Assembly (NCBI RefSeq): GCF_007859315.1
Contig: NZ_VOHA01000039.1
Coordinates: forward strand, 1 to 40,644
Source of the DNA: Reyranella sp. CPCC 100927
GTDB taxonomy: Bacteria > Pseudomonadota > Alphaproteobacteria > Reyranellales > Reyranellaceae
Length of the DNA: 40,644 bases
Reading direction: 5' to 3'
The notes under the pieces were generated by a model that saw only the letters and a list, made by a program, of their open reading frames with translations, had not been told where the DNA came from and searched no databases. The stretch's first letter is position 1, and every line of letters starts with the position of its first letter. Of the stretch, positions 7,339 through 15,569 are shown in pieces. A program made the translations under genes and the position numbers.

Positions 7339-9051
7339 ATGCATGACATCGTGATACGGGGCGGTCTGGTCGTCGACGGCACCGGTGCGCCGGCGTTCGA
7401 AGGCGACGTTGCGATCGAGAACGGCAAGCTCGTGGCCGTCGGCGGGTCCGTCGGTGCCGGCCGCGAGGAAATCGATGCCCGCGACCGCATCGTGACGCCG
7501 GGCTGGGTCGATATCCATTCACACTATGACGGCCAGGTGACGTGGGATCCTTATGTCAGCCCGTCCGGCTTCCATGGCGTGACGACCACGGTCATGGGCA
7601 ATTGCGGTGTCGGCTTCGCGCCGGCCCGCCCCGACAGCCACGACCATCTCATCAACGTCATGGAGGGGGTGGAGGACATCCCCGGCACGGCGCTGCACGA
7701 GGGCATGCGCTGGGGCTGGGAGAGCTTTCCTCAGTATCTCGATGTCCTCGAGGCCATGCCGCGCGTGATGGATATCGCCGCCCAGGTGCCGCACAGCGCG
7801 GTCCGCGACTATGTCATGGGCGATCGCGGCGCGACACGCGCGGCTGCCAATGCCGACCACGTCGAAGCGATGGCGAGGATCGTCGAGCAGGCGCTGCGCG
7901 CCGGCGCCATCGGCTTCTCGACCTCGCGCACCAAGCTGCATCTGGCCGCCGACGGCAGCGCGGTGGCCGGCAGCTTCGCCGACTCGACGGAACTGCTGGC
8001 GATCGGCCACGCCATGGCGCGAGCCGGTCATGGCGTCTTCCAGATGGTCTCCGACCTGGTTGATCCCGAGGCCGAGTTCGCCTGGATGGAACAGCTCGCC
8101 CGGCAGCATGGCGTGCCCGTGCACTACATCCTGGTGCAGTTCGAGGAGCAGCCCGACAAGTGGCGGCAATTGCTGGCCATGACCCGGCGGGCGGCGGAAG
8201 GCGGTGCCGACATCACGGCGCTGGTCGGTTGCCGGCCGGTGGGCATGCTGATCAATCTGGAAAGCCGCTATCACCCGTTCTCGGAGCATCCGTCCTATCG
8301 CGCCATTGCCCACCTGCCGCTGGAAGCGCGCATCGAGGCGCTGCGGCAACCGGCGCTGCGGGCGCGGTTGCTGGCCGAGGAGACGACCAGCACGAACCGG
8401 TTCTGGCGTACCCGCATGGCGCATTTCCACAACATGTTCCAACTCGGTGATCCGCCGGACTACGAGCCGCCGCCGGAGCGCTCCGTCGAGGCGATCGCGC
8501 GCGCCAGCGGACGTCGGCCGGAAGAGATCGTGCTCGACATCCTGACCGGGCAGGGCGGGCGCGACTGGCTGTACTTTCCGTTCATCAATTACGCCGACCG
8601 CAGCCTGCAGCCGCTCTACGACATGATGCGCCATCCGCACACCTTGCTCAGCCTTGCCGATGGCGGGGCGCATTGCGGCCTGATCTGCGATGCCAGCGCA
8701 CCGAGCTTCCTGCTCAGCCACTGGGCGCGCGACCGCCGGCGCGGGCCGCTTCTGGGCCTTGAGGAGGCCGTCGCTTTGCAGTCCAGCCGCGGCGCCGCCG
8801 CCTATGGGCTGGTGGACCGCGGCCGGCTCACGGCGGGCTTGCGCGCCGACGTCAACGTGATCGACTTCAACAAGCTGCGGCTGGAACCGCCGCGCTGGGC
8901 GCACGATCTTCCCGCCCAGGGGCGTCGTCTGCTCCAGCACGCGACCGGCTACGATGCCACCATCGCCGCCGGCGTCGTGACATGGCGGCACGGCGAGGCC
9001 ACCGGTGCGCTGCCCGGCCGCCTCATCCGTGCCGGGCGCGACGCGGCCTAG
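7339..9051 (+). CDS. N-acyl-D-amino-acid deacylase-like amidohydrolase
   Basis: A 570-residue metal-dependent hydrolase of the amidohydrolase superfamily, D-aminoacylase/dihydroorotase-like branch. Visible features are the N-terminal beta-sandwich strand [16 protein letters not shown], the metal motif HSHYDGQ at 60-66, the GNCGVGFAP loop at about 88-96 with the cysteine typical of D-aminoacylases, and the late DGGAHC segment supplying a catalytic aspartate and ligand. It probably removes the acyl group from an N-acyl-D-amino acid or related amide in the cytoplasm. It lies 39 bp downstream of the solute-binding protein gene and 32 bp upstream of a CoA-transferase gene, so all three are likely one operon. 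The exact substrate is unknown. Confidence 0.85.
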   Translation: MHDIVIRGGLVVDGTGAPAFEGDVAIENGKLVAVGGSVGAGREEIDARDRIVTPGWVDIHSHYDGQVTWDPYVSPSGFHGVTTTVMGNCGVGFAPARPDSHDHLINVMEGVEDIPGTALHEGMRWGWESFPQYLDVLEAMPRVMDIAAQVPHSAVRDYVMGDRGATRAAANADHVEAMARIVEQALRAGAIGFSTSRTKLHLAADGSAVAGSFADSTELLAIGHAMARAGHGVFQMVSDLVDPEAEFAWMEQLARQHGVPVHYILVQFEEQPDKWRQLLAMTRRAAEGGADITALVGCRPVGMLINLESRYHPFSEHPSYRAIAHLPLEARIEALRQPALRARLLAEETTSTNRFWRTRMAHFHNMFQLGDPPDYEPPPERSVEAIARASGRRPEEIVLDILTGQGGRDWLYFPFINYADRSLQPLYDMMRHPHTLLSLADGGAHCGLICDASAPSFLLSHWARDRRRGPLLGLEEAVALQSSRGAAAYGLVDRGRLTAGLRADVNVIDFNKLRLEPPRWAHDLPAQGRRLLQHATGYDATIAAGVVTWRHGEATGALPGRLIRAGRDAA

Positions 9052-9083
9052 CCCACGCGATCGCACGCAACCTGGATGGATGC

Positions 9084-10301
9084 ATGACGGGACCGCTGGC
9101 TGGGCTGAAGGTGCTCGACCTGTCGCACTACGTCGCCGGCCCCTATTGCGCGATGATGCTGGGCGACATGGGTGCCGACGTGGTCAAGGTCGAGCGGCCG
9201 GATGTCGGCGATCCCCTGCGCCGCTTCGGGCCGGCGATCGAGGGCCGCGGCCTCTACGCCATGATGCAGAACCGCAACAAGCGCAGCGTGGCGATCGACC
9301 TGGCCCGGCCCGCCGGGCAGCGGCTGCTGCGCGCCCTGGCCGGCCAGGCCGATGTGCTGGTCGAGAATTTCCGCCCCGGCGTGCTGGAGCGGCTGGGCTG
9401 CGCGCCTGATATCCTGCACGCGGACAACCCGCGGCTGGTGATCGCCCGCATCTCCGGTTTCGGCCAGGACGGCCCGCTGGCACAGCAGCCCTGCTTCGAC
9501 GTCGTCGCGCAGGCGATGAGCGGCCTGATGGAGATGACGGGCGCCGCCGACGGACCGCCGCACATGGCGGGAACGGTCGTGTGCGACTACACGACCGCAA
9601 TGAATGCCGTGATCGGCATCCTGGCTGCGTTGCAGTCCCGGAACGTCAGTGGTCGCGGGCAGGTGGTCGATGTCGCGCTGCTCGATGTGGCGACCTCCAT
9701 GCTCATGACGGCGATCCCGGAACAGATCCTGTTCGGACGCCCGGCGACGCGGCGCGGCAATCGCGATCGTTTCTCGGCGCCCACCAACAGTTATCGCACC
9801 GCCGATGCGCGCTGGGTCCATCTCGTAACGGCGTCGGATCCGGCATTTGCGCGCCTGGCGGCGGCCATGGGACGGCCGGCATTGGCGCGGGATGCGCGCT
9901 TTGCGACGACGGCTGCCCGCCTCGAAAACGTCGATGACGTCGACGGCGAGGTCGCGCGCTGGATCGCATCCCTGTCGGCTGCCGACGCCGTGTCGGCCCT
10001 CAACCGGATCGACATTCCCTGTGCGCTGGTCGCGACCCTGGACGAGGTCGTGGCCAACCCCCAACTGCGGCATCGCCGGCAAGTCACGTCCGTCGAGCAC
10101 GACACCATCGGTCCGATCCCGACCGCCGGTGTCACCATCAGGCTGTCCGATACCCCGCTCACGATCCGCAGCGCCATGCCGGATGTCGGCCAGCACACGG
10201 CGGAGGTCCTGTCATCCTGGCTGGCGTATGGGGCTGGCGACATTGCGCGGCTCTCCGGCGAGGGCGCGATCGCCGTGCCGCAGGCAAGCAGCAACGCGTA
10301 G
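9084..10301 (+). CDS. CaiB/BaiF family CoA-transferase (family III)
   Basis: A 405-residue family III CoA-transferase. The ATG at 9084 gives the family's standard beginning MTGPLAGLKVLDLSHYVAGP; ORF sequence upstream of it belongs to the previous gene region. Typical features are MMLGDMGADVVKVERPDVGDPLR, NRNKRSVAIDLARPAGQ, DVLVENFRPGVLERLG (with the conserved Asp-Val-Leu-Val-Glu-Asn segment) and the PTNSYRTADARWVHL core. The enzyme moves CoA between carboxylic acids without an acid anhydride intermediate. Its partner acid is likely the product of the upstream amidohydrolase, but this is inference. Confidence 0.9.
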   Translation: MTGPLAGLKVLDLSHYVAGPYCAMMLGDMGADVVKVERPDVGDPLRRFGPAIEGRGLYAMMQNRNKRSVAIDLARPAGQRLLRALAGQADVLVENFRPGVLERLGCAPDILHADNPRLVIARISGFGQDGPLAQQPCFDVVAQAMSGLMEMTGAADGPPHMAGTVVCDYTTAMNAVIGILAALQSRNVSGRGQVVDVALLDVATSMLMTAIPEQILFGRPATRRGNRDRFSAPTNSYRTADARWVHLVTASDPAFARLAAAMGRPALARDARFATTAARLENVDDVDGEVARWIASLSAADAVSALNRIDIPCALVATLDEVVANPQLRHRRQVTSVEHDTIGPIPTAGVTIRLSDTPLTIRSAMPDVGQHTAEVLSSWLAYGAGDIARLSGEGAIAVPQASSNA

Positions 10302-10376
10302 CGCACGCCGAGCCGGAAGACGCCCGGCGCCTGAGGTGTTAGGACATTCAGGCAAGCCACAAGAGGAATGCGGCGG

Positions 10377-10985
10377 ATGGCGCTCAAGGTCTATGGCGCG
10401 GCACGGACGCGCACGGTGCGTACGCTCTGGATGATGGGCGAGCTCGGCATGCCGTATGAGCACATCCCGATCACGACCCAGGATGGCGCCAACCTGAAAC
10501 CCGACTATGTCGCCGTGAATCCCACCGGCCGTGTGCCGGCGATCGACGATGGCGGGTTCGTGCTGTCGGAGTCGATGGCGATCAACCTCTACCTGGCCAA
10601 GACCTATGGCGGCGCGCTCTATCCCGCGACGCCGCAGGGCGAGGCGCGCGCCTGGCAGTGGAGCTTCTGGGCCGTCACCGAGATCGACAAGACCATCATC
10701 GAATGGGCGCTGCACAGTTCCGTGCTGCCGGAAGCCGAGCGCGACTCCAAGCGGGCACGCGCGGCAAGACTCGAGCTTGAGCGGCCGCTGGAAATGCTCG
10801 AGGGCGCGCTGGCCCACACACTGTGGCTGGCCGAGGACCGCTTCACGGTCGCCGATCTCAATGCGGCGTCGGTGATGTACCGTGCGCTGTGGATGGACCT
10901 CGACGACAAGCCGCACGCGCGCGACTGGCTGCGCCGCTGCTGGGACCGTCCCGCCGCCCGCGCCGCCCGCGCCATGCGGGAGTGA
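10377..10985 (+). CDS. Glutathione S-transferase family protein
   Basis: About 202 residues with an N-terminal thioredoxin-fold GST domain (KVYGAARTRTVRTLWMMGELG, the cis-Pro segment GRVPAIDD, and the glutathione gamma-glutamyl contact ESMAINLYLAKTYG). A helical C-terminal domain contains the conserved FTVADLNAASV N-capping box. ATG 10377 gives MALKVYG, the normal family start; an in-frame ATG at 10368 (MRRMALKV) sits directly behind AAGAGGA and could also be used. It probably conjugates or isomerises a glutathione adduct in the catabolic cluster. Confidence 0.87.
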   Translation: MALKVYGAARTRTVRTLWMMGELGMPYEHIPITTQDGANLKPDYVAVNPTGRVPAIDDGGFVLSESMAINLYLAKTYGGALYPATPQGEARAWQWSFWAVTEIDKTIIEWALHSSVLPEAERDSKRARAARLELERPLEMLEGALAHTLWLAEDRFTVADLNAASVMYRALWMDLDDKPHARDWLRRCWDRPAARAARAMRE

Positions 10986-10988
10986 AAT

Positions 10989-11167
10989 ACCTTCCCCCGC
11001 TTGCGGGGGAAGGTGGCGCGCAGCGCCGGATGGGGGATGGTTCAACAGAGTCGATTTGGCTGTCGATGCACTGAGTCCGTTCAGGCATCCCCCATCCGCC
11101 TCAGGTACTTCGACGCAACGCGTCGAAGTACCGAAACGGGCACCTTCCCCCGCAAGCGGGGGAAGGT
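10989..11167. repeat. Composite palindromic intergenic repeat (BIME-like)
   Basis: Two 26-bp palindromes (10989-11014 and 11142-11167; CTTCCCCCGC arms around TTGC or AAGC) bracket a nested inverted pair, GGATGGGGGATG near 11028 and CATCCCCCATCC near 11088. In addition, GGTACTTCGACG-CAACG-CGTCGAAGTACC forms a perfect 12-bp stem at 11104-11132. The structure lies between convergent genes and may end transcription from both sides. The arms recur at 2153. Confidence 0.75.
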
Positions 11168-11176
11168 AGTAAAAAG

Positions 11177-11599
11177 CTACTCCCCCTCGCGTGGGCCGCG
11201 GCGCAGGGTCTTGGTCTTCGACCGCCGATCCTTGTCGTCCAGCCGGCGCTTGCGCGAGGCGGCGGTCGGGCGCGTGGGGCGTCGCGGCGTGGGCGGTATC
11301 GCGGCCTCACGGATCAGGTCGACCAGCCGTTCGAGCGCGTCTTCGCGGTTGCGCTGTTGCGTACGATGGCGCTGTGCCACGATCACCAGCACGCCCTCGC
11401 GGGTCAGCCGCTTGCCGGCCAGCCGCTCCAGGCGCGCGCGCACGGCGTCGGACAGGGACGGCGAGCCGCGCACGTCGAAGCGCAGCTGCACGGCCGTCGA
11501 CACCTTGTTGACGTTCTGGCCACCCGGCCCGGCGGCCCGTACGAAGCTTTCGTCGATCTCCGCTTCGTCGAGCGCGATGCGGTCGGTGATGCGGATCAC
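11177..11599 (-). CDS. arfB: Alternative ribosome-rescue factor / peptidyl-tRNA hydrolase ArfB
   Basis: A 140-residue class I release-factor-like protein lacking stop-codon recognition domains. The catalytic GGQ motif is at about residues 26-28 in VRAAGPGGQNVNKVSTAVQL. A basic, flexible C-terminal tail (PRRPTRPTAASRKRRLDDKD, then RRSKTKTLRRG) would insert into the empty mRNA channel of a stalled ribosome. The start codon is GTG at 11599, preceded by a GAGG that overlaps the stop codon of the upstream MAPEG gene; the 6-bp gap implies coupling. It hydrolyses peptidyl-tRNA on non-stop ribosomes. Confidence 0.92.
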   Translation of the reverse strand: MIRITDRIALDEAEIDESFVRAAGPGGQNVNKVSTAVQLRFDVRGSPSLSDAVRARLERLAGKRLTREGVLVIVAQRHRTQQRNREDALERLVDLIREAAIPPTPRRPTRPTAASRKRRLDDKDRRSKTKTLRRGPREGE

Positions 11600-11605
11600 G
11601 GGACC

Positions 11606-11992
11606 TCAGAGAAGTTGCAGGAAGATCAGGACCAGGCCGGCGAGCGACACGAACCACGCCAGCGTGCGCAGCCAGGGGATGCCGGCGACGTAGATGACGG
11701 CATAGGCCAACCGGGCCCAGAAGAAAAGCTGGGCGCCCAGTGCCGTCATGGCGTTGCTCTTGCCGGCGACATGCGCCACCAGCACCAGAGCCGCGAACAG
11801 CACCAGGTTCTCCAGCATGTTGGCGTGCGCGCGCTTGGCCCGTCCGGCCCAGCCGGTGATGGCCGGCATGTCCTCGCGGTTGCCGGCCAGGACCGTGAGC
11901 CCGACCTGCACGTTGGACCCCATGCCTGCGACCAGCATCTGCGCCAGCGTCAGGACAACCGACCATGCCAGCAAGGACAGTTCTGCGCTCAT
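11606..11992 (-). CDS. MAPEG family membrane protein
   Basis: A 128-residue integral membrane protein with four hydrophobic helices. The start at 11992 has an AGGGGAAC ribosome binding site; a 29-codon in-frame upstream extension has no support. The motif RAKRAHANMLENLVLFAALVLVAH is the MAPEG signature (R-x-x-x-A-x-x-N-x-x-E). Family members in bacteria are glutathione-dependent or of unknown enzymology. It is co-transcribed with arfB. Confidence 0.88.
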   Translation of the reverse strand: MSAELSLLAWSVVLTLAQMLVAGMGSNVQVGLTVLAGNREDMPAITGWAGRAKRAHANMLENLVLFAALVLVAHVAGKSNAMTALGAQLFFWARLAYAVIYVAGIPWLRTLAWFVSLAGLVLIFLQLL

Positions 11993-12189
11993 GTTCCCCT
12001 TCCTGTCGTTAGGCCTGCTCCCGCAGGCGCCGGCACTCTCCGATGACAACCATGGCGATGCAAGGTGCTTCCGTTCCACACGTGCGCCATCTGAAGAGTC
12101 TGCATGCGCGTGACGGGAAACCTGTCGACGGCGCGCCGTCGTCTGCTAGGGTCCGCAGGATCGGTCCGGACTCCGATGCGAGGAAAACC

Positions 12190-12738
12190 ATGACGTATAC
12201 GCTCGAAGGCTTCATCGACGATTGCCGCGCGGCCCTCAAGGAGAACGCTGGTCCTGCCGGTCGCGAGAAAGTGCGCCAGCTGTTGGAACGGCTGCTGGCC
12301 AACGCGGCCTTCGTCGATACGGCCGTCGGTCCCCAGGCGCCGATCGGCACGCGCAAGCTCTACGAGGATACCGAGATGGGCTTCGTCGTGCTGGCGCATT
12401 GCAACCCGCGCCCGCACCGCTCGCCGCCGCACGACCACGGCAGCTCATGGGCGGTGTACGGTCAGGCGGTCAAGCATACCGACATGACCGAGTGGCGCCG
12501 CACCGACGGTGGCACCGCGGCCGGCGCGGCCGATCTGGAGATCGTGCGCAGCTACCGGCTGGAGCCGGGCAAGGCCGGCGTCTATGACGTCGGCGCCATC
12601 CACTCGATCGACTACCCCGATGGTTCACGCTTCGTGCGCGTCACCGGCCGCGACCTCGACTATGTACAGCGCCTGAAGTTCGACACCGCGGCCCGCAAGG
12701 CCGTCGTCATCGAAAGCGCCACCGCCGGCGCCGGGTAA
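12190..12738 (+). CDS. Cupin-fold, cysteine dioxygenase-like metal-dependent protein
   Basis: A 182-residue protein with the double-stranded beta-helix pattern of COG5553-type predicted metal enzymes. The metal-binding motif RSPPHDHGSSWAVYG lies at about residues 79-93, and a second histidine lies in VGAIHSIDYPDG at about residue 138. ATG 12190 is chosen because the sequence before it overlaps the divergent MAPEG promoter. It may oxidise or bind a small thiol or organic acid; no substrate is evident. Confidence 0.78.
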   Translation: MTYTLEGFIDDCRAALKENAGPAGREKVRQLLERLLANAAFVDTAVGPQAPIGTRKLYEDTEMGFVVLAHCNPRPHRSPPHDHGSSWAVYGQAVKHTDMTEWRRTDGGTAAGAADLEIVRSYRLEPGKAGVYDVGAIHSIDYPDGSRFVRVTGRDLDYVQRLKFDTAARKAVVIESATAGAG

Positions 12739-12782
12739 CGGTCACACGCTCATCCCGACAGCCTGTGATTTTATGGGCCCAC

Positions 12783-12921
12783 GCTGTCATCCCGAGCGTA
12801 GCGAGGGATCTTTTCCGGCCGTGAACGGCCCAGAAACTGCCGAAGATTCCTCGCTGCGCTCGGAATGACAGCGCGAAGCGATAAAGATCACATCCTCCGA
12901 GCGCAGCGAGGGATGACAGGG
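12783..12921. repeat. Palindromic intergenic repeat cluster (three half-elements)
   Basis: A 29-bp unit at 12783-12811 (CTGTCATCCCGAGCG...GCGAGGGATC) is matched in inverse by 12844-12872 (GATTCCTCGC...GCTCGGAATGACAG). A third, plus-oriented half follows at 12894-12921. The first two could pair into a long hairpin. This is a REP-type non-coding repeat between convergent genes, probably acting as a terminator or mRNA end stabiliser. Confidence 0.75.
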
Positions 12922-12922
12922 A

Positions 12923-14074
12923 TTACGCGACCAGCCGCCGGAACGTCGACACGAAGCGGTCGACATCGTCCTCGTCGTTGTAGACGTGCGGGCTGATGCG
13001 CATGCGGCCCAGCCGCGGCGCGACGTGGATCTTCTCGGCGGCCAGCCGCTCGATCAGGCCGTCGGGCATGCCCGACGGGAAGCTCAGGCTCAGGATGTGC
13101 GGCGCCCGCAGGCGCGGGTCGGGCAGGCGCACGTCCTTGAGGTTGCCCAGGCCGTCGGCCAGGCGCTGGGTCAGCATCGACAGCCGCGCCTCGACCTCGG
13201 CCTGGCCCCAGCCCGCCATCATCTCCATGCCGACGGCGGCCATCTCCATAGAGATGAAGTGATCGCGCTCGCCCATGTCGAAGCGCCGGGCGCCCGCGGT
13301 GTACGAGGCGTCCTTCATGTAGGGCACGCTTTCGGCCGAGATGGCGCGGCGGCCGAAGCCGGTCTGTTCCAGCGGCGTGCCGCCCTGGTGGCGGCGCGCG
13401 ACGTAGAGGAACGCGCGGCCGTAGGGACCCAGCACCCACTTGTAGGTCGGGAAGATCAGGAAGTCGGGGTCGAGCGCCTGCACGTCGACCTTCATCACGC
13501 CGACGCCGTGCGTGGCGTCGACCAGCAGGCCGGCGCCCTTGGCGCGCAGGGCCGCCGCGATGCGATCGAGATCGAGCGCGCCGCCGTCGGACCAGTGGAC
13601 CGAGGCGATCGAGGCCAATGCCAGCTGCGGCGCGCCGGGCCGCGCGATCGCCGCCAGCACCGAAGCGGTCCAGTCACCGTCATAGGGCTGGCGCACCGTC
13701 TCGACCGTGAAGCCTTCGGCCTGGGCCCGCGTCATCCATTCCAGGACCGGCGAGGAATGATCGTCCTGCAGCACCAGCACGCGATAGCCGGCCGTGACCT
13801 GCACCAGCTTGCCGGCGGTGGCGACGCCATAGGCGACCGAGGAGATCAGCGCGACATCCTCGGGATCGGCGTTGATCAGCGCCGCCGCGGCGCGGCGGGT
13901 GCGTTCGTTCAGTCGCGATGCAAGGCCGGCATCGAGCGTCCAGGGCTGGCCCTTGCGGCCAACGCCGGTGCGGCCGGCTTCCTGGACCGCCAGCGGCAGC
14001 GGGCTGTAGGACGCGGCGTTGAGATAGCAGACGTCGGCCGGAATATCGAACAACGCGCGTTGCGAGGGCAGCAT
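12923..14074 (-). CDS. Class V aminotransferase family PLP-dependent enzyme
   Basis: A 383-residue fold type I PLP enzyme related to cysteine desulfurases, selenocysteine lyases and kynureninases. The cofactor-binding aspartate-histidine segment LLVDATHGVGVMKVDV is at about residues 185-200. The PLP-binding lysine is in FPTYKWVLGPYGRAFLY at about 213. The start MLPSQRALFDIPADVCYLNA resembles isopenicillin-N epimerase-like members. The C-terminal SPHVYNDEDDVDRFVS is the family's closing motif. It lacks the cysteine-loop pattern of true IscS/SufS, so a general amino-acid lyase or aminotransferase role is more likely. Confidence 0.87.
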   Translation of the reverse strand: MLPSQRALFDIPADVCYLNAASYSPLPLAVQEAGRTGVGRKGQPWTLDAGLASRLNERTRRAAAALINADPEDVALISSVAYGVATAGKLVQVTAGYRVLVLQDDHSSPVLEWMTRAQAEGFTVETVRQPYDGDWTASVLAAIARPGAPQLALASIASVHWSDGGALDLDRIAAALRAKGAGLLVDATHGVGVMKVDVQALDPDFLIFPTYKWVLGPYGRAFLYVARRHQGGTPLEQTGFGRRAISAESVPYMKDASYTAGARRFDMGERDHFISMEMAAVGMEMMAGWGQAEVEARLSMLTQRLADGLGNLKDVRLPDPRLRAPHILSLSFPSGMPDGLIERLAAEKIHVAPRLGRMRISPHVYNDEDDVDRFVSTFRRLVA

Positions 14075-14211
14075 GCAGGCTCCGTGGACAGCGTTGCGCC
14101 GACCTTAGCAAAGGGCGCCGCGCGTGGCGAAGCGGCTCTATGCCACAAATGCGCGCGCTTGCGGGAAGCCAGTCATGCGTTAGGGTGCCGGCACCACCGA
14201 GGGAGCAGGGC

Positions 14212-14613
14212 ATGGCCGAGAGCGATCTGTACAAAAAGGGCAGCGAGATCCGCCGCCAGCTCATGGGCGACAAGCTGGTCGAGAAGATGGCGGGCACGGT
14301 CTATGACGATCCGCTGATGAAGAAGTTCGGCGACTATTCGCGCGAAGCGGTGTTCGGCATGCTGTGGTCGCGGCCGGGCCTGGACTTCAAGACGCGGGCG
14401 CTGATCTGTGTGATCTCCGACGCTGCCACGGGCGCCTGGCCGGAACTGGCCATCCATCTGCGCATGGCGCGCCGGCAGGGCTGGACCGAGGACGAGCTGG
14501 GCGAGGCGCTGCTGCATCTTGCCGGCTATATCGGCTTGCCCTCGGTGCGCGAGGCGATGATCACCGCCAAGGAAGTGTTCGCCGAGATGCGCGCCGAAGG
14601 GCCGGGGGCATGA
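14212..14613 (+). CDS. Carboxymuconolactone decarboxylase family protein
   Basis: A 133-residue all-helical protein. ATG 14212 follows GAGGGAGCAGGG. The CMD pattern is clear: RPGLDFKTRALICVISDAATG, then ELAIHLRMARRQGWTEDELGEALLHLAGYIGLPSVREA. The position usually holding the CxxC of the AhpD-type peroxidase group is not cysteine here, so it belongs with the 4-carboxymuconolactone decarboxylase-like branch. Its TGA overlaps the start codon of the ankyrin gene (ATGA). Confidence 0.87.
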   Translation: MAESDLYKKGSEIRRQLMGDKLVEKMAGTVYDDPLMKKFGDYSREAVFGMLWSRPGLDFKTRALICVISDAATGAWPELAIHLRMARRQGWTEDELGEALLHLAGYIGLPSVREAMITAKEVFAEMRAEGPGA

Positions 14614-15272
14614 TGCAATGGCGACGCCGGAGCATCCTGCTGCTGCTGGCGGCGATCGGTTCTGGTGACGCCATGGCCAACCAGGGCGACCTCCACCGCG
14701 CAGCCGCGGCCAACGACGCGGCGCGGGTCACCGCGCTGCTGGCGGGCGGTACTGCCATCGATGCGCGGGACTCCGCCGGCAGGACCGCGCTTCTGCTAGC
14801 GACGCACGCCAACGCCATCGACGCCGCGCGCGTGCTGATCGCGGCCGGCGCCGACGTGAATGCCAAGGACGGCATCGAGGACACCCCCTATCTCTATGCC
14901 GCCGCCGAAGGCCGGCTCGAGATCCTGCGCTTGACCCTGGCCGCTGGCGCCGACCTCAAGAGCACCAACCGCTATGGCGGCACGGGCCTGATCCCGGCGG
15001 CGCATCACGGCCATCCCGCCATTGTGCGCGAACTGCTGCGCACCAAAATCAACGTCGACCACGTCAACCGGCTGGGATGGACCGCGCTGTTGGAGACCAT
15101 CATCCTGTCCGACGGTGGTGCGGTGCATGTCGAGATCTTGACTCTGCTGATCAACGCCGGCGCCGACGTGAGCCTCGCCGACCGCGACGGCGTCACCCCG
15201 CTGGCGCACGCCAGGCGGCGCGGTTATCGCGAGATGACGGCATTGCTCGAGGCGAAGGGCGCCCGTGAGTAG
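14610..15272 (+). CDS. Secreted ankyrin-repeat protein
   Basis: A 220-residue protein that starts within the stop codon of the preceding gene. It has a basic-hydrophobic N-terminus (MMQWRRRSILLLLAAIGSGDAMA) that looks like a signal peptide. About five to six ankyrin repeats follow, each with recognisable units: GRTALLLATHANAIDAARVLIAAGADVN, DTPYLYAAAEGRLEILRLTLAAGADL, GLIPAAHHGHPAIVRELL, and a final DGVTPLAHARRRGYREMTALL. It is probably a periplasmic protein-binding module; the partner is unknown. Confidence 0.88.
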   Translation: MMQWRRRSILLLLAAIGSGDAMANQGDLHRAAAANDAARVTALLAGGTAIDARDSAGRTALLLATHANAIDAARVLIAAGADVNAKDGIEDTPYLYAAAEGRLEILRLTLAAGADLKSTNRYGGTGLIPAAHHGHPAIVRELLRTKINVDHVNRLGWTALLETIILSDGGAVHVEILTLLINAGADVSLADRDGVTPLAHARRRGYREMTALLEAKGARE

Positions 15273-15569
15273 CCGCATCCGGCGCGAGGCGCTGGGGTGG
15301 TCAGGCAATCTGGTCAATAAGTGACCATGCTGCTGCCGTGGCAGGCCGCGGCGATGGCCCGCGATATCTGAGATTGCTGGCATTCTGACGAGGACCGGTC
15401 TGGCACGGTTCGTGCTGCCTCGGTCCCGCAAACGCTGTCGGGCGATGAGGTCCTGACGGCCGGCGTCCAACGGCGGGCGTCCCAGGCAAGGCTGCCAACC
15501 GGCTGTTTCCTTCCTTTTCGCGGAGGGATGCAGGGGTGTGCGGCTTTCATTTTGGGGCTCACCGCGGAC
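15273..15569 (+). promoter_or_regulatory. Long leader/promoter region of the nirBD operon
   Basis: This 297-bp non-coding stretch precedes nirB. A short hairpin GCACG-GTT-CGTGC lies at 15403-15415, and several GC-rich complementary segments occur between 15425 and 15510, ending in a pyrimidine run near 15508-15520. Nitrate and nitrite assimilation operons in alphaproteobacteria are often controlled in the leader by NasT antitermination, but I could not identify the paired hexanucleotide loops with confidence. I see no gene in this stretch. Confidence 0.35.

Noticed and set aside
15273-15569. NasT-type (ANTAR) antitermination leader before nirB
   Set aside because: Several hairpins are possible, but the paired hexanucleotide loops and a convincing terminator could not be identified by eye; left as a hypothesis only.
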